From positions 1 to 64,000 of the forward strand of contig NZ_SRRT01000004.1 of assembly GCF_004784475.1 (NCBI RefSeq): 64,000 nucleotides of DNA, written 5' to 3'. Below, piece by piece: positions 25,794-34,401 of this stretch. The notes under the pieces were generated by a model. The model was not told where the DNA came from. It saw only the letters and a list, made by a program, of their open reading frames with translations, and did no database searches. The DNA is from Streptomyces bauhiniae (GTDB lineage Bacteria; Actinomycetota; Actinomycetes; Streptomycetales; Streptomycetaceae). Within the stretch, counting starts at the first letter, position 1, and every line of letters starts with the position of its first letter. Position numbers and translations under genes: made by a program.

Positions 25794-27434
25794 TCAGCGT
25801 TCGGTCACCCTGCCGTCCGCGACCTCCAGACGGCGGGTCACCTTGATCGCGTCCAGCATGCGCCGGTCGTGGGTGACCAGCAGGAGCGTGCCCTCGTAGG
25901 CGTCGAGCGCCGACTCCAACTGCTCGATGGCGGGCAGGTCGAGGTGGTTGGTCGGCTCGTCCAGGACCAGCAGGTTGACGCCCCGGCCCTGCAGCAGGGC
26001 GAGGGCGGCGCGGGTGCGCTCGCCGGGCGAGAGGGACGCGGCCGGGCGCAGTACGTGGTCGGACTTGAGGCCGAACTTGGCCAGCAGCGTGCGCACTTCG
26101 ACCGGCTCGGTGTCCGGGACGGCCGCCTGGAAGGCGTCGAGCAGCGACTCGGAGCCGTGAAACAGCTTGCGGGCCTGGTCGACCTCGCCGACCAGCACCC
26201 CGGAGCCCAGCGTGGCGTCGCCGGAGTCCAGCGGGACCCGGCCGAGGAGCGCGCCCAGCAGGGTGGACTTGCCCGCGCCGTTGGCCCCGGTGACCGCGAT
26301 CCGGTCGGCCCAGTCGATCTGCAGCGAGACCGGCCCGAAGGTGAAGTCACCGCGCCGGACCTCGGCGTCCCGGAGCGTGGCCACCACGGCACCGGAGCGC
26401 GGGGCGGCGGCGATCTCCATGCGCAGCTCCCACTCCTTGCGCGGCTCCTCCACCACGTCCAGGCGCTCGATCATCCGCTGGGTCTGCCGGGCCTTGGCGG
26501 CCTGCTTCTCGCTGGCCTCGCTGCGGAACTTGCGGCCGATCTTGTCGTTGTCACCGCCCGCCTTGCGCCGGGCGTTCTTCACGCCCTTGTCCATCCAGGA
26601 GCGCTGCGTCTGCGCCCGGTCCTGGAGGGCGGCGCGCTTGTCGGCGTACTCCTCGTAGTCGTCGCGGGCGTGCCTGCGGGCCACGTCCCGCTCCTCCAGA
26701 TAGGCCGCGTAGCCGCCGCCGTAGAGGTTGATCTGCCCCTGGGCGAGGTCGAGTTCGAGGACCTTGGTGACGGTGCGGGTGAGGAACTCGCGGTCGTGGC
26801 TGACGACGACGGTGCCCGCGCGCAGGCCGCTGACGAAGCGTTCCAGCCGCTCCAGGCCGTCGAGGTCGAGGTCGTTGGTGGGCTCGTCCAGCAGGAAGAC
26901 GTCGTAGCGGGAGAGCAGCAGGGAGGCGAGTCCGGCGCGGGCGGCCTGGCCGCCGGACAGGGAGGTCATGGGCCGGTCGAGGCCGACGGCGAGGCCCAGG
27001 GTGCCGGTCACGTCCTGGGCGCGTTCGTCCAGGTCGGCGCCGCCCAGGTTCAGCCAGCGGTCCAGCGCGGTGGCGTACGCGTCGTCGGCGCCGGGCAAGC
27101 CGTCGACCAGCGCCTGGGTGGCCTCGTCCATGGTGCGCTGGGCCTCGGCGACTCCGGTGCGGCGGGCCAGGAACCCGCCCACGGTCTCGCCCTCCCTGCG
27201 CTCCGGCTCCTGCGGGAGGTGGCCGACGGTCGCGGTCGGCGGGGAGAGCCGCAGCTCGCCCTCCTCGGGCGCGGTGAGCCCGGCGAGGATCTTGAGCAGC
27301 GTGGACTTGCCCGCGCCGTTGGCGCCGACCAGCCCGATCACGTCTCCGGGCGCGACGACGAGGTCGAGCCCGGTGAAGAGGGAGCGGTCGCCGTGGCCGG
27401 CGGCGAGGTTCTTGGCGACGAGGGTGGCAGTCAT
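25794..27434 (-). CDS. ABC-F family ATPase (first of two)
   Basis: A 546-residue soluble protein with two ABC ATPase domains and no membrane helices. Walker A motifs are GANGAGKST in both halves; signature motifs are LSGGQAARAGLA and LSPGERTRAALA; Walker B ends in LLDEPTNDLDL and VLDEPTNHLDL. The linker between the domains is charged and helical. ABC-F proteins act on ribosomes, in antibiotic resistance or translation control. TAAAAT at 27445-27450 lies 10 nt before the ATG, so it may have its own promoter although it follows the 27448-28467 gene by 13 nt. Confidence 0.93.
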   Translation of the reverse strand: MTATLVAKNLAAGHGDRSLFTGLDLVVAPGDVIGLVGANGAGKSTLLKILAGLTAPEEGELRLSPPTATVGHLPQEPERREGETVGGFLARRTGVAEAQRTMDEATQALVDGLPGADDAYATALDRWLNLGGADLDERAQDVTGTLGLAVGLDRPMTSLSGGQAARAGLASLLLSRYDVFLLDEPTNDLDLDGLERLERFVSGLRAGTVVVSHDREFLTRTVTKVLELDLAQGQINLYGGGYAAYLEERDVARRHARDDYEEYADKRAALQDRAQTQRSWMDKGVKNARRKAGGDNDKIGRKFRSEASEKQAAKARQTQRMIERLDVVEEPRKEWELRMEIAAAPRSGAVVATLRDAEVRRGDFTFGPVSLQIDWADRIAVTGANGAGKSTLLGALLGRVPLDSGDATLGSGVLVGEVDQARKLFHGSESLLDAFQAAVPDTEPVEVRTLLAKFGLKSDHVLRPAASLSPGERTRAALALLQGRGVNLLVLDEPTNHLDLPAIEQLESALDAYEGTLLLVTHDRRMLDAIKVTRRLEVADGRVTER

Positions 27435-27447
27435 CAGGACGCCGATT

Positions 27448-28467
27448 TTAGTCGCGGGCCGAAGCCCCCCGGACCGCTGCCGCCAGCACCCCGCCGGAGG
27501 TACGGGCCACCAGGTACGCCTCGCCCCTGACCGTCCTCGGGTCCAGCGGCAGGCGGTGGTGTCCGGGGCCGAGTACGGCGTCCAGGACCGTACGGACCTG
27601 GGTGCGGCGGAGGCGGTCGACGCGGTACGCGGTGAGCTGGACGCGGCCCGGCGCGCTCACGTCGATCTCGGCGGCGTACGGGGTCGCGGTCAGCGCGGTG
27701 AGGCGGCGGCGGTCCTCCGGGGCGCGGTCGAGGGCCTGCTGGAGCTGGGCGACGAGGACAGGGACGACCGGGGCGGGCGCGTCCACGAGGACGGTGCCGG
27801 TGCGGGCGAACGTCTCGCGCAGGGCGGTCCGTTGGGTAGCCGAGACGGTCAACGTCGCACCATACGCGCTGAGTTCCTCGGCAGGGACATCGGTGGCGTC
27901 CGGGGTGATGTCCGCGCCGATCCCGATCCCGCGCAGGGCGGCCGCGAGCTTGGCGAGGAGGCCGACGCGGGGGCCGATGAGCAGAACCCGGCGAGAGGGG
28001 GCTGCAGTGCCGTCCAACAGCGCGGTGAGGGCGGCCCGGTAGGCGGGACCGTGGAAGTGGAAGGGCCCGGTGCCGTGGTAGCCGTCGCGGTCGAGGTCGA
28101 CATGCTCGCCGGTCTGCCAGGCGAAGTCCCGCCAGCGGTAGTCGTCGCCGTCCCGTTCGATGACGACGGTGACGGCGCCGCAGCCGAGGTCGGCGCACTC
28201 CGGGCACCCGTAGAGCACGAACCGGCCACCGGGCAGCGGGGGTTCGTCCTCCAGCAGCAGGGCGCGCACCTGGGCGTCGAGGACGGCGGGCGGGAGGTCG
28301 GAGGCGAGCGGTGACACGGCGTCGAGGTCGGCGAGCCGGAACAGCAGCGGGCTGCCGTCGACGACGAAGTCCACGAAGTCGCGGTGGACCTGGTAGCCGC
28401 CGTCGGCGAGCACGGCGCCGACGCGGGTCGCCGGTTCCAGTCCGAAGGTGGCGTAGACGGGTGACAT
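27448..28467 (-). CDS. Uncharacterised 339-aa protein with Cys-rich CPEC segment
   Basis: I do not recognise a named family. Residues ~85-115 contain LYGCPECADLGCGAVTVVIE, a cysteine pattern that could bind metal. Next comes a WRDFAWQTGEHVDL segment, then a second half with alternating strands and helices (RRVLLIGPRVGLLAKLAAAL) that looks Rossmann-like. No signal peptide or membrane segment. Start ATG 28467 (MSPVYATFGLEP). It is followed 13 nt later by the ABC-F gene on the same strand, but a link is not evident. Confidence 0.75.
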   Translation of the reverse strand: MSPVYATFGLEPATRVGAVLADGGYQVHRDFVDFVVDGSPLLFRLADLDAVSPLASDLPPAVLDAQVRALLLEDEPPLPGGRFVLYGCPECADLGCGAVTVVIERDGDDYRWRDFAWQTGEHVDLDRDGYHGTGPFHFHGPAYRAALTALLDGTAAPSRRVLLIGPRVGLLAKLAAALRGIGIGADITPDATDVPAEELSAYGATLTVSATQRTALRETFARTGTVLVDAPAPVVPVLVAQLQQALDRAPEDRRRLTALTATPYAAEIDVSAPGRVQLTAYRVDRLRRTQVRTVLDAVLGPGHHRLPLDPRTVRGEAYLVARTSGGVLAAAVRGASARD

Positions 28468-28579
28468 GAGATGAGTATTCCCACGTCCGGCCCAAACAGC
28501 GGTCCGCACAGGCGCGCGCTTCCCCGCCCCGGCCTGCGGAGCGGCCCTGACCGGCGGCGGGCGTACGCGTGGTCGAGGG

Positions 28580-28594
28580 CGTACGGCCCGTACG
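28580..28594 (-). terminator. Short GTACGG palindrome after the MOSC gene
   Basis: 7-bp perfect arms with a single central base, just past the MOSC stop. Weak terminator candidate only. Confidence 0.35.
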
Positions 28595-28599
28595 GCGGC

Positions 28600-29427
28600 T
28601 TACCGCTCCGGCTCGCCCCACTCCCCGACGACCACCTCGTCCCCCACGGACACCTTGCCGGGGCGCAGCACGGCGTACTTCGTCCCGAAGACGACCCCGC
28701 CCTGGGCCGCGCGGCGGTAGCCGGCGAGGGTGCGCAGGGGCTCGGGGCCCGAGCGGGCGGCGGTTGCCTGGTCGACCATGGTGACGGCGCAGCGGACGGC
28801 GAGCTTGGTGTAGCCGAGTTCGGCCGAGCCGAGGGTGAGGTGGTGAGCGCGGTCCTCGGTGTGCGGCTCGGGCCAGCCGTCGACGACGATGTTGGGGCGG
28901 AAGCGGTTCATCGGCAACGGGTCCGCGCCGCGTTCCCGGAGCTTCTCGTTCAGCAGGTCGAGGGTGGCGCGGGAGAGGAGGTGCACGGCGGAGCTGTCGG
29001 CGTACCCGGAGGTGCCCGGTGTCCTGCCGTCGGTCACCCGCTCGTGGTCGGGCGGTACGCGGACCAGCCGGCTGGGCGCGCCGAGCACCGAGGACAGCCA
29101 CTCGGCCACGGTGTCGCCCTGGTCGATGCCCCGGTAGGCGTTGCCGAACAGCTCGACGGGCCGGGCGGGTCCGGACGTGTCGACGTCGAGGGCCAGCGGC
29201 TCGAAGTCGTCCGCCTGGAGGGTGAGTCGAGTGCCGTCGTGGGTGACGCCCGGCCGAATGAGGGTCAGCCGGGGGTCGCGCCGCTGGGTACGGAACACGC
29301 CCTCCTCGCTGACGACCATGAAGCTGCGGTCGTGCGCGAGTCCGGCGGGCGTCAGCCGCGCCTGGTCGACGGGCACGCCGGCGCAGCCCTTGACGGGGTA
29401 GTACGTCAGCGCGGTGACGACAGGCAT
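28600..29427 (-). CDS. MOSC domain protein (mARC/YcbX-like)
   Basis: A 275-residue protein with an N-terminal beta-barrel domain (LTYYPVKGCAGVPVD) and a C-terminal MOSC domain. MNRFRPNIVVDG and the cysteine in LAVRCAVTMVDQ, the usual molybdenum-cofactor ligand position, are present. Such proteins reduce N-hydroxylated compounds using Mo cofactor. No partner ferredoxin domain follows, unlike YcbX. ATG start at 29427. Confidence 0.9.
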   Translation of the reverse strand: MPVVTALTYYPVKGCAGVPVDQARLTPAGLAHDRSFMVVSEEGVFRTQRRDPRLTLIRPGVTHDGTRLTLQADDFEPLALDVDTSGPARPVELFGNAYRGIDQGDTVAEWLSSVLGAPSRLVRVPPDHERVTDGRTPGTSGYADSSAVHLLSRATLDLLNEKLRERGADPLPMNRFRPNIVVDGWPEPHTEDRAHHLTLGSAELGYTKLAVRCAVTMVDQATAARSGPEPLRTLAGYRRAAQGGVVFGTKYAVLRPGKVSVGDEVVVGEWGEPER

Positions 29428-29452
29428 GAGCACTCCGACCGACCGATGACCT

Positions 29453-29483
29453 GGGCGAGGGTGCAATCGTCGCACCCTCGCCC
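29453..29483 (-). terminator. 12-bp hairpin terminator after the PepX gene
   Basis: Perfect arms 29453-29464 and 29472-29483 with a 7-nt loop, 10 nt beyond the stop of the secreted peptidase and before the MOSC gene. Confidence 0.85.
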
Positions 29484-29493
29484 GGGCCGGTGT

Positions 29494-31437
29494 CTACCGG
29501 TCCGCGTCGGCGGTGCAGCCGTCGCCGTGGCCGGTGAGGCAGCGCGGGGTGCCGACGACGGTGAGGGTGCGCCCGGCGGGCGGTGCGGTGGTGGCGCGGT
29601 CCAGGGCGGCCGGGCCGCCGGTGAGCGGGAGCCGGGCCGTGGTGCGGGTGAGGTCGAGGGTGAGGGTGGGGCGGGTGGCGGGCGGTTCGATGAGGTCCTT
29701 GTCGGTGCCCGCGACGACGAGGGCCAGCCGGTGGCCCTTGGGTACGACGTGGTCGGTGGCGGCGAGGTCGAGGGTCATCGTGTAGGCGCGGCCGGGGGTG
29801 AGCGGGACGCCCTTGGCGAGCGAGGCGTGATGCCCGAGGTCGGCCCAGCCCCGGCTGACGACGGTGGCGCCCACGTCGGCCGTCTTCGCGGCGGTCGCCT
29901 TGAAGCAGGCGCTGTCCCCGGCCGTGCTGGCGCCGAAGCAGGTGCGGTCGGTGAGGGTGGTGATGCCCTCGCCGCCGTCGGCGTAGTCGCGGATGGTGTC
30001 CGGGCCTAGGTCGACCAGGACGGCGGACAGGTGGGCACTGTTGGTGCTCGGTGTGGCGGTGACGGTCACGCGGGAGGAACCGGAGATCCGCAGCGGGCCG
30101 GTGAGGGCCGGGGTGATGAAGGCGGCCTTGTCGGGCGTCGGCTCGGTGAGGTCGGCCGCCCAGTCGGTCTCGCTCCGGCTCGGGTCGTCGGTGAACGTCT
30201 CGGTGCCGGTGGCGCGGCGCAGGCCCAGGGTGCCGACGCCGGGCGTGGTGCCGCGGGCCGGGTAGAGGGTGGTGGTCCGGGTGTCGCGCGGGGGCCAGAC
30301 GGCGGAGGTGGTCCACTGGTCGGGGTGGCGCTCGATGTCGGCCATGGGTTCGCGGTCGATGCCGTTGTCGTAGCCGAGGAGTTCGTGGTCGAACCAGCGG
30401 TGCAGAGTGTCCACCCAGGCGCCGCGCCGGTAGTCGAAGGGGTCGACGTGGCCGGTCTGGGAGAGCCAGATCTTGCGCTCGACGCCATGCTTCGCCAGCG
30501 CGTCCCACCACTGGCCGACGTGCTTGGTACGGACGTTGAGGTCTTGCATGCCGTGCACCAGGAACACGCTGGCACGGACCTTCCCCGCGTCCTTCACGTA
30601 GTCCCGCTCGGTCCACAGCCGGGTCCAGTCGCCGGAGTCGGGGCTGCCGTCGGCGAGCTTCTGCCGTACGGCCGCGCAGTGGACCTCCTCGCTCTCCACA
30701 TACCCGGCGAGTTCGTCGGGGCCGCCGTCGTAGAGCTGGGCGCCCTGGGCGAAGTAGTAGTCGTACCAGGAGGAGATGCCGCTGATCGGGACGATGGTCT
30801 TGAGGTTCTTCACGCCCGTCGCGGCGACGCCGTTGGCGATGGTGGCGTCCCAGCTCTTGCCGATCATGCCGGTGGCGCCGTTGGTCCAGCTCGCCTTGAC
30901 CGGCGTACCGCCGGTGCGGCTGGTGTAGGCGCGGGCCCGGCCGCCGAGCCAGTCCACGACCGCCTTGGCGGAGCCGATGTCGGAGCGGCCGCCGACGTCC
31001 ACACAGCCGTCGCTGCGGTTGGTGCCGGCGAGGTCGACGCCGACGAACGCGTAGCCGCGCGGCACGAAGTAGTTGTCGTAGAAGAGCGGCATCTGCACGA
31101 CGTGCCCCTGCGCGTCGTACGTCTTGAGCTGACTCTCGTTGCCGCGGCCGCAGCAGGAATAGTAGGGGCTGGCGTCCATGATGACGGGCACCTTGCGGCC
31201 CTGCCGGGCGGGTTCGGCGGGGCGGACGATGTCGGCGGCGACGCGGTCGGTGCGGCCGTCGCCGTCCTCGTCCAGGCCGGTGTCCACCCAGACGGACTCG
31301 CGGACGGCGTCGGCGTACGAGTAGACGGGCCTGCTCTCGCGCGGTGCCGCCTGGGCGGCGGTCGGGGCGAGGAGGACGGCCGTCAGCGCACCGACGGCCA
31401 GGACCGCGAGGGTTCTCCAGAGCGAGCGAATCGGCAT
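29494..31437 (-). CDS. Secreted X-prolyl dipeptidyl-peptidase (S15/CocE type)
   Basis: A 647-residue secreted serine peptidase. A signal peptide covers residues 1-30 (hydrophobic core LAVLAVGALTAVLLAP, cleavage after AQA). The alpha/beta hydrolase nucleophile is in GKSWD (S195), the Asp/His region includes FLVHGMQDLNVRTKHVG and SQTGHVDPFD, and a C-terminal beta-rich PepX_C domain follows. It releases X-Pro dipeptides outside the cell. ATG start at 31437, divergent from the M1 peptidase gene across 173 bp. Confidence 0.93.
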   Translation of the reverse strand: MPIRSLWRTLAVLAVGALTAVLLAPTAAQAAPRESRPVYSYADAVRESVWVDTGLDEDGDGRTDRVAADIVRPAEPARQGRKVPVIMDASPYYSCCGRGNESQLKTYDAQGHVVQMPLFYDNYFVPRGYAFVGVDLAGTNRSDGCVDVGGRSDIGSAKAVVDWLGGRARAYTSRTGGTPVKASWTNGATGMIGKSWDATIANGVAATGVKNLKTIVPISGISSWYDYYFAQGAQLYDGGPDELAGYVESEEVHCAAVRQKLADGSPDSGDWTRLWTERDYVKDAGKVRASVFLVHGMQDLNVRTKHVGQWWDALAKHGVERKIWLSQTGHVDPFDYRRGAWVDTLHRWFDHELLGYDNGIDREPMADIERHPDQWTTSAVWPPRDTRTTTLYPARGTTPGVGTLGLRRATGTETFTDDPSRSETDWAADLTEPTPDKAAFITPALTGPLRISGSSRVTVTATPSTNSAHLSAVLVDLGPDTIRDYADGGEGITTLTDRTCFGASTAGDSACFKATAAKTADVGATVVSRGWADLGHHASLAKGVPLTPGRAYTMTLDLAATDHVVPKGHRLALVVAGTDKDLIEPPATRPTLTLDLTRTTARLPLTGGPAALDRATTAPPAGRTLTVVGTPRCLTGHGDGCTADADR

Positions 31438-31610
31438 GGGCGGACGCTACCTCCGGCAACTCCCGTACAGAAGAGGGCCTTTCGGCGGTCACCGGGACGC
31501 GTGACGGCTGAATGGCGATCGTGTGACAGCAGGGGTCGTGGACACGCCAGAAGCGGCCGGGACTGCATAGGCTCCGAACAGACTTCCTGTCCAGAAGACT
31601 TGGAGCTGAC
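31438..31610. promoter_or_regulatory. Divergent promoter region of two secreted peptidases
   Basis: 173 bp between divergent pepX-type and M1 genes. TAGGCT at 31568-31573 is a -10 candidate for the M1 gene. No convincing -35 is seen. GGAG at 31601-31604 is the M1 ribosome binding site. Confidence 0.5.
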
Positions 31611-33104
31611 GTGCACCGCAGAATCCTCGCGCCGAGCGCCCTGGCGGCGGCCTCCCTCCTGCTGGCGATCCCGGCATCGGCCGCCTCGTCCGCCCCCGGC
31701 GCGCCGGGCATCGGCGACCCCTACTACCCGCAGTACGGCAACGGCGGCTACGACGTCTCGCACTACGACCTGAGGCTCCAGTACCAGCCGAAGACGGACG
31801 AGCTGCAGGGCACCGCGACCATCCTGGCGAAGACCACGCAGGACCTGTCCAGCTTCGACCTGGACTTCCTGCTGGACGTCAGCGAGGTGCGGGTCAACGG
31901 CGTCAAGGCCGCCTTCAGCACGTCCGGCGAGCACGAGCTGGTCGTCACCCCGAAGACCCCGCTGGCCAAGGGCACGCAGGTCACCGTGGTCGTCCGGTAC
32001 AGCGGGGTGCCCTCCACGAAGAGCGCCTACGGCTTCTCCACCTGGCACCGCACGCCGGACGGCGCCGTCGCGGCGGACGAGCCCGAGGCGGCCTGGTGGT
32101 GGTTCCCGAGCAACGACCACCCCAGCGACAAGGCCACCTACGACGTGTCGGTGGCGGTGCCGGACGGCACCCAGGCGATCTCCAACGGCACGCTGGCGTC
32201 GACCAGTTCGAAGCTGGGCTGGACCCGTTACAACTGGCGCCAGGACAAGCCGCAGGCGACCTATCTGGCCACCCTCGCGCTCGGCCGGTTCGACATCACC
32301 ACCTCCACCTCCGAGGGCGGGGTGCCGGTGGTCAACGCGTACAGCAAGGACCTCGGCGCCAACGACGGGGCGGCGCGGGCGAGCGTGGAGCGCACCGGTG
32401 AGCTGGTGGACTGGCTGAGCGGCTATTTCGGGCCGTATCCCTTCTCCTCCGCCGGCGGTTACGTCCCCAACACCACCACCGGGTACGCGCTGGAGACGCA
32501 GACCCGCGTCTTCTACAGCCCCAAGCAGTTCGCGGCCGGCTCCAACACCTCGGTGGTCGTGCACGAGCTGGCCCACCAGTGGTACGGCGACGACGTGTCA
32601 CTCAAGGGCTGGAAGGACATCTGGATCAACGAGGGCTTCGCCCGGTACGCGCAGTGGCTCTGGTCCGAGCACGAGGGCGAGGGCACCACGCGCGAGCTGG
32701 CGGACTACGTGTACGCCTCGCACCCGGCCGACGACCCGTTCTGGACCGTCAAGCCCGGTGACCCCGGCCCGGACGCCCAGTTCGACCTCGCGGTCTATGA
32801 CCGGGGCGCACTCGCCGTGCAGGCGCTCCGCGAGGAGATCGGCGACGACGCGTTCTTCGCCGTGCTGAAGGGCTGGCCGAAGAAGCACGCCTACGGCAAC
32901 GCCTCGGTGGCCGACTTCCAGAAGTACGCCGAGCAGGTGTCCGGCAAGCCGCTGGCTGCGCTCTTCGACACCTGGCTGTTCCAGCCGTCGAAGCCGGAGG
33001 CGCGGGATGCGGGCGCGGCTGCCCTTGCCCGGTCTGCGGCAAAGGCGGCACAGCCGAAGTCGTGGAAGAAGATCGAGGCGACGAACGACGTGCACGCGCA
33101 CTGA
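31611..33104 (+). CDS. Secreted M1 family zinc metallopeptidase
   Basis: A 497-residue aminopeptidase-like enzyme with an N-terminal signal peptide (core LAAASLLLAIPASA). Zinc motif HELAH at residues 318-322 with the third ligand E341 in NEGFA; the GYALETQ segment replaces the usual exopeptidase GxMEN loop. Domain order is a beta-sandwich N-terminal domain then the catalytic domain; the long C-terminal helical domain of PepN is absent, as in other short secreted actinobacterial M1 enzymes. GTG start with GGAG upstream. Confidence 0.93.
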   Translation: MHRRILAPSALAAASLLLAIPASAASSAPGAPGIGDPYYPQYGNGGYDVSHYDLRLQYQPKTDELQGTATILAKTTQDLSSFDLDFLLDVSEVRVNGVKAAFSTSGEHELVVTPKTPLAKGTQVTVVVRYSGVPSTKSAYGFSTWHRTPDGAVAADEPEAAWWWFPSNDHPSDKATYDVSVAVPDGTQAISNGTLASTSSKLGWTRYNWRQDKPQATYLATLALGRFDITTSTSEGGVPVVNAYSKDLGANDGAARASVERTGELVDWLSGYFGPYPFSSAGGYVPNTTTGYALETQTRVFYSPKQFAAGSNTSVVVHELAHQWYGDDVSLKGWKDIWINEGFARYAQWLWSEHEGEGTTRELADYVYASHPADDPFWTVKPGDPGPDAQFDLAVYDRGALAVQALREEIGDDAFFAVLKGWPKKHAYGNASVADFQKYAEQVSGKPLAALFDTWLFQPSKPEARDAGAAALARSAAKAAQPKSWKKIEATNDVHAH

Positions 33105-33118
33105 GTCCCGGCTTCGTC

Positions 33119-34015
33119 CTAGGCCGTGACGGCTCCCTCACCGAGGAGGCCGTCGCGGCCTATCGCGTCCGTGCGGGTGGCGGGGACGGTACAGGCGTAG
33201 GCGCCCGCTGCCGCGCCGTAGCGGGCGCAGCGCTCGGGGTCCGCTCCGGCGAGGCGGCCGTAGAGGAAGGCGGCGGCGAAGGCGTCGCCCGCGCCGTTGG
33301 AGTCGACCACCGGGGCGGGCGGGGTCGCGGGCGGGACGTGGGTCAGCTCGCCGTCGGCCAGCAGATGGGCGCCCTCGGCACCCGCCGTGGCGACGACGAT
33401 CCGGGCACGGCCGCGCTCGGATATCCGGCGCATGGTGCGCTCGGGGTCGGTGAGGGCGGCGGCGGAGAGGAAGACGACGTCCGCCGCCAGGGCGTACGGC
33501 TCGTGGTACGGGTTCTCGCCGTCCCAGTCGTGCAGGTCGGTGGAGAGGGGCACGCCGGTCTCCCTGAGCAGGGGCAGGGCCTCGGCGCAGGGCTGGGTGA
33601 TGGTCACGTGGACGTGCCGGGCGGCCGCCGCGAGGGGGCGCAGCACCTCATCGGGGAAGCGGTCGCCGGGGCGGGCGCGGCTGGTGTCGTACAGGGAGAG
33701 GCGGCGGCCGTCGGGGCCGACCAGATTGACGGCGCGCTTGGTGCCGGCGGGCTGGGGCAGCGCGGTCAGCGCGATGCCGTGGTCCCGGTGCAGGGCGCGG
33801 ACGAGGTCGCCCTCGGGGTCGTCGCCGATCAGGTCGAGGTGGTGGACGTCGAGGCCCAGCGCGGCCAGGCCCAGCGCGACGAAGTCGCCGGTCTGTCCGG
33901 CGCGGGTGTGCACCCCGGTGTCCACGGGATAGCTGTCGGCGAAGGGCAGCGGCAGCTCGGGCACGCGGACGATGGTGTCCACCCCGGCACCGCCCAGCAC
34001 CAGTACGTCCGTCAT
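33119..34015 (-). CDS. PfkB family carbohydrate kinase
   Basis: A 298-residue ribokinase-fold kinase. The second PfkB signature with catalytic aspartate is DSNGAGDAFAAAF; the first signature region is AGQTGDFVALGLAALG. Substrate could be a sugar or nucleoside; not determinable by eye. The ATG at 34015 overlaps the macro-domain protein stop as ATGA, so both are co-translated. It converges with the M1 peptidase gene, stops 14 bp apart. Confidence 0.9.
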   Translation of the reverse strand: MTDVLVLGGAGVDTIVRVPELPLPFADSYPVDTGVHTRAGQTGDFVALGLAALGLDVHHLDLIGDDPEGDLVRALHRDHGIALTALPQPAGTKRAVNLVGPDGRRLSLYDTSRARPGDRFPDEVLRPLAAAARHVHVTITQPCAEALPLLRETGVPLSTDLHDWDGENPYHEPYALAADVVFLSAAALTDPERTMRRISERGRARIVVATAGAEGAHLLADGELTHVPPATPPAPVVDSNGAGDAFAAAFLYGRLAGADPERCARYGAAAGAYACTVPATRTDAIGRDGLLGEGAVTA

Positions 34016-34359
34016 GCGCCCTCCCCGTGGTCGTACACGGTGACGGGGATGCCCCGCCCCGTCAGCCGTTCGGTGACGAGCGGCTCCACGAGCGGCCACT
34101 CACCGCCCGCCAGGCCGCAGCCTATGCGGGGCATGTGCACGGAGGCACCGAGTTCGATCACCTGGCCGGCGAGCCGGCCGAGCGCGGCGTCGATCGCCTC
34201 GTACCGGGCCGCCTCCGGCTCCGGCCAGCGCTTGGACAGCGCGGAGACGAAGCCCCTCCCCCAGCCGCCGATGTCGTTGCAGACATGGGCGATCACGCGG
34301 GCGCCCTCCGCACATGGCGCGGTGGCGTCACCCCGGATGTAAACGATCTCCTCCGACAT
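34012..34359 (-). CDS. Shortened macro-domain protein
   Basis: A 115-residue macro-domain (ADP-ribose/O-acetyl-ADP-ribose binding) protein. N-terminal strands IVYIRGDATAP and AHVCNDIGGWGRGFV and the late MPRIGCGLAGGEWP loop are intact. Relatives I remember are about 155 residues. Here KRWPEPEAA joins directly to RYEAIDAALG, so roughly 40-45 residues of the middle of the fold appear to be missing in frame. It may be non-functional or a minimal version. It is translationally coupled to the downstream PfkB kinase. Confidence 0.82.
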   Translation of the reverse strand: MSEEIVYIRGDATAPCAEGARVIAHVCNDIGGWGRGFVSALSKRWPEPEAARYEAIDAALGRLAGQVIELGASVHMPRIGCGLAGGEWPLVEPLVTERLTGRGIPVTVYDHGEGA

Positions 34360-34401
34360 GACGCCACCGTAAGCGCTGCCACTGACAGTGGCCGTGACCT
34401 G

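Noticed and set aside
27434..31711. 1425-codon open frame on the minus strand
   Set aside because: It runs through the secreted peptidase, MOSC and unknown genes in a wrong frame; the product is Arg/Pro-rich noise.
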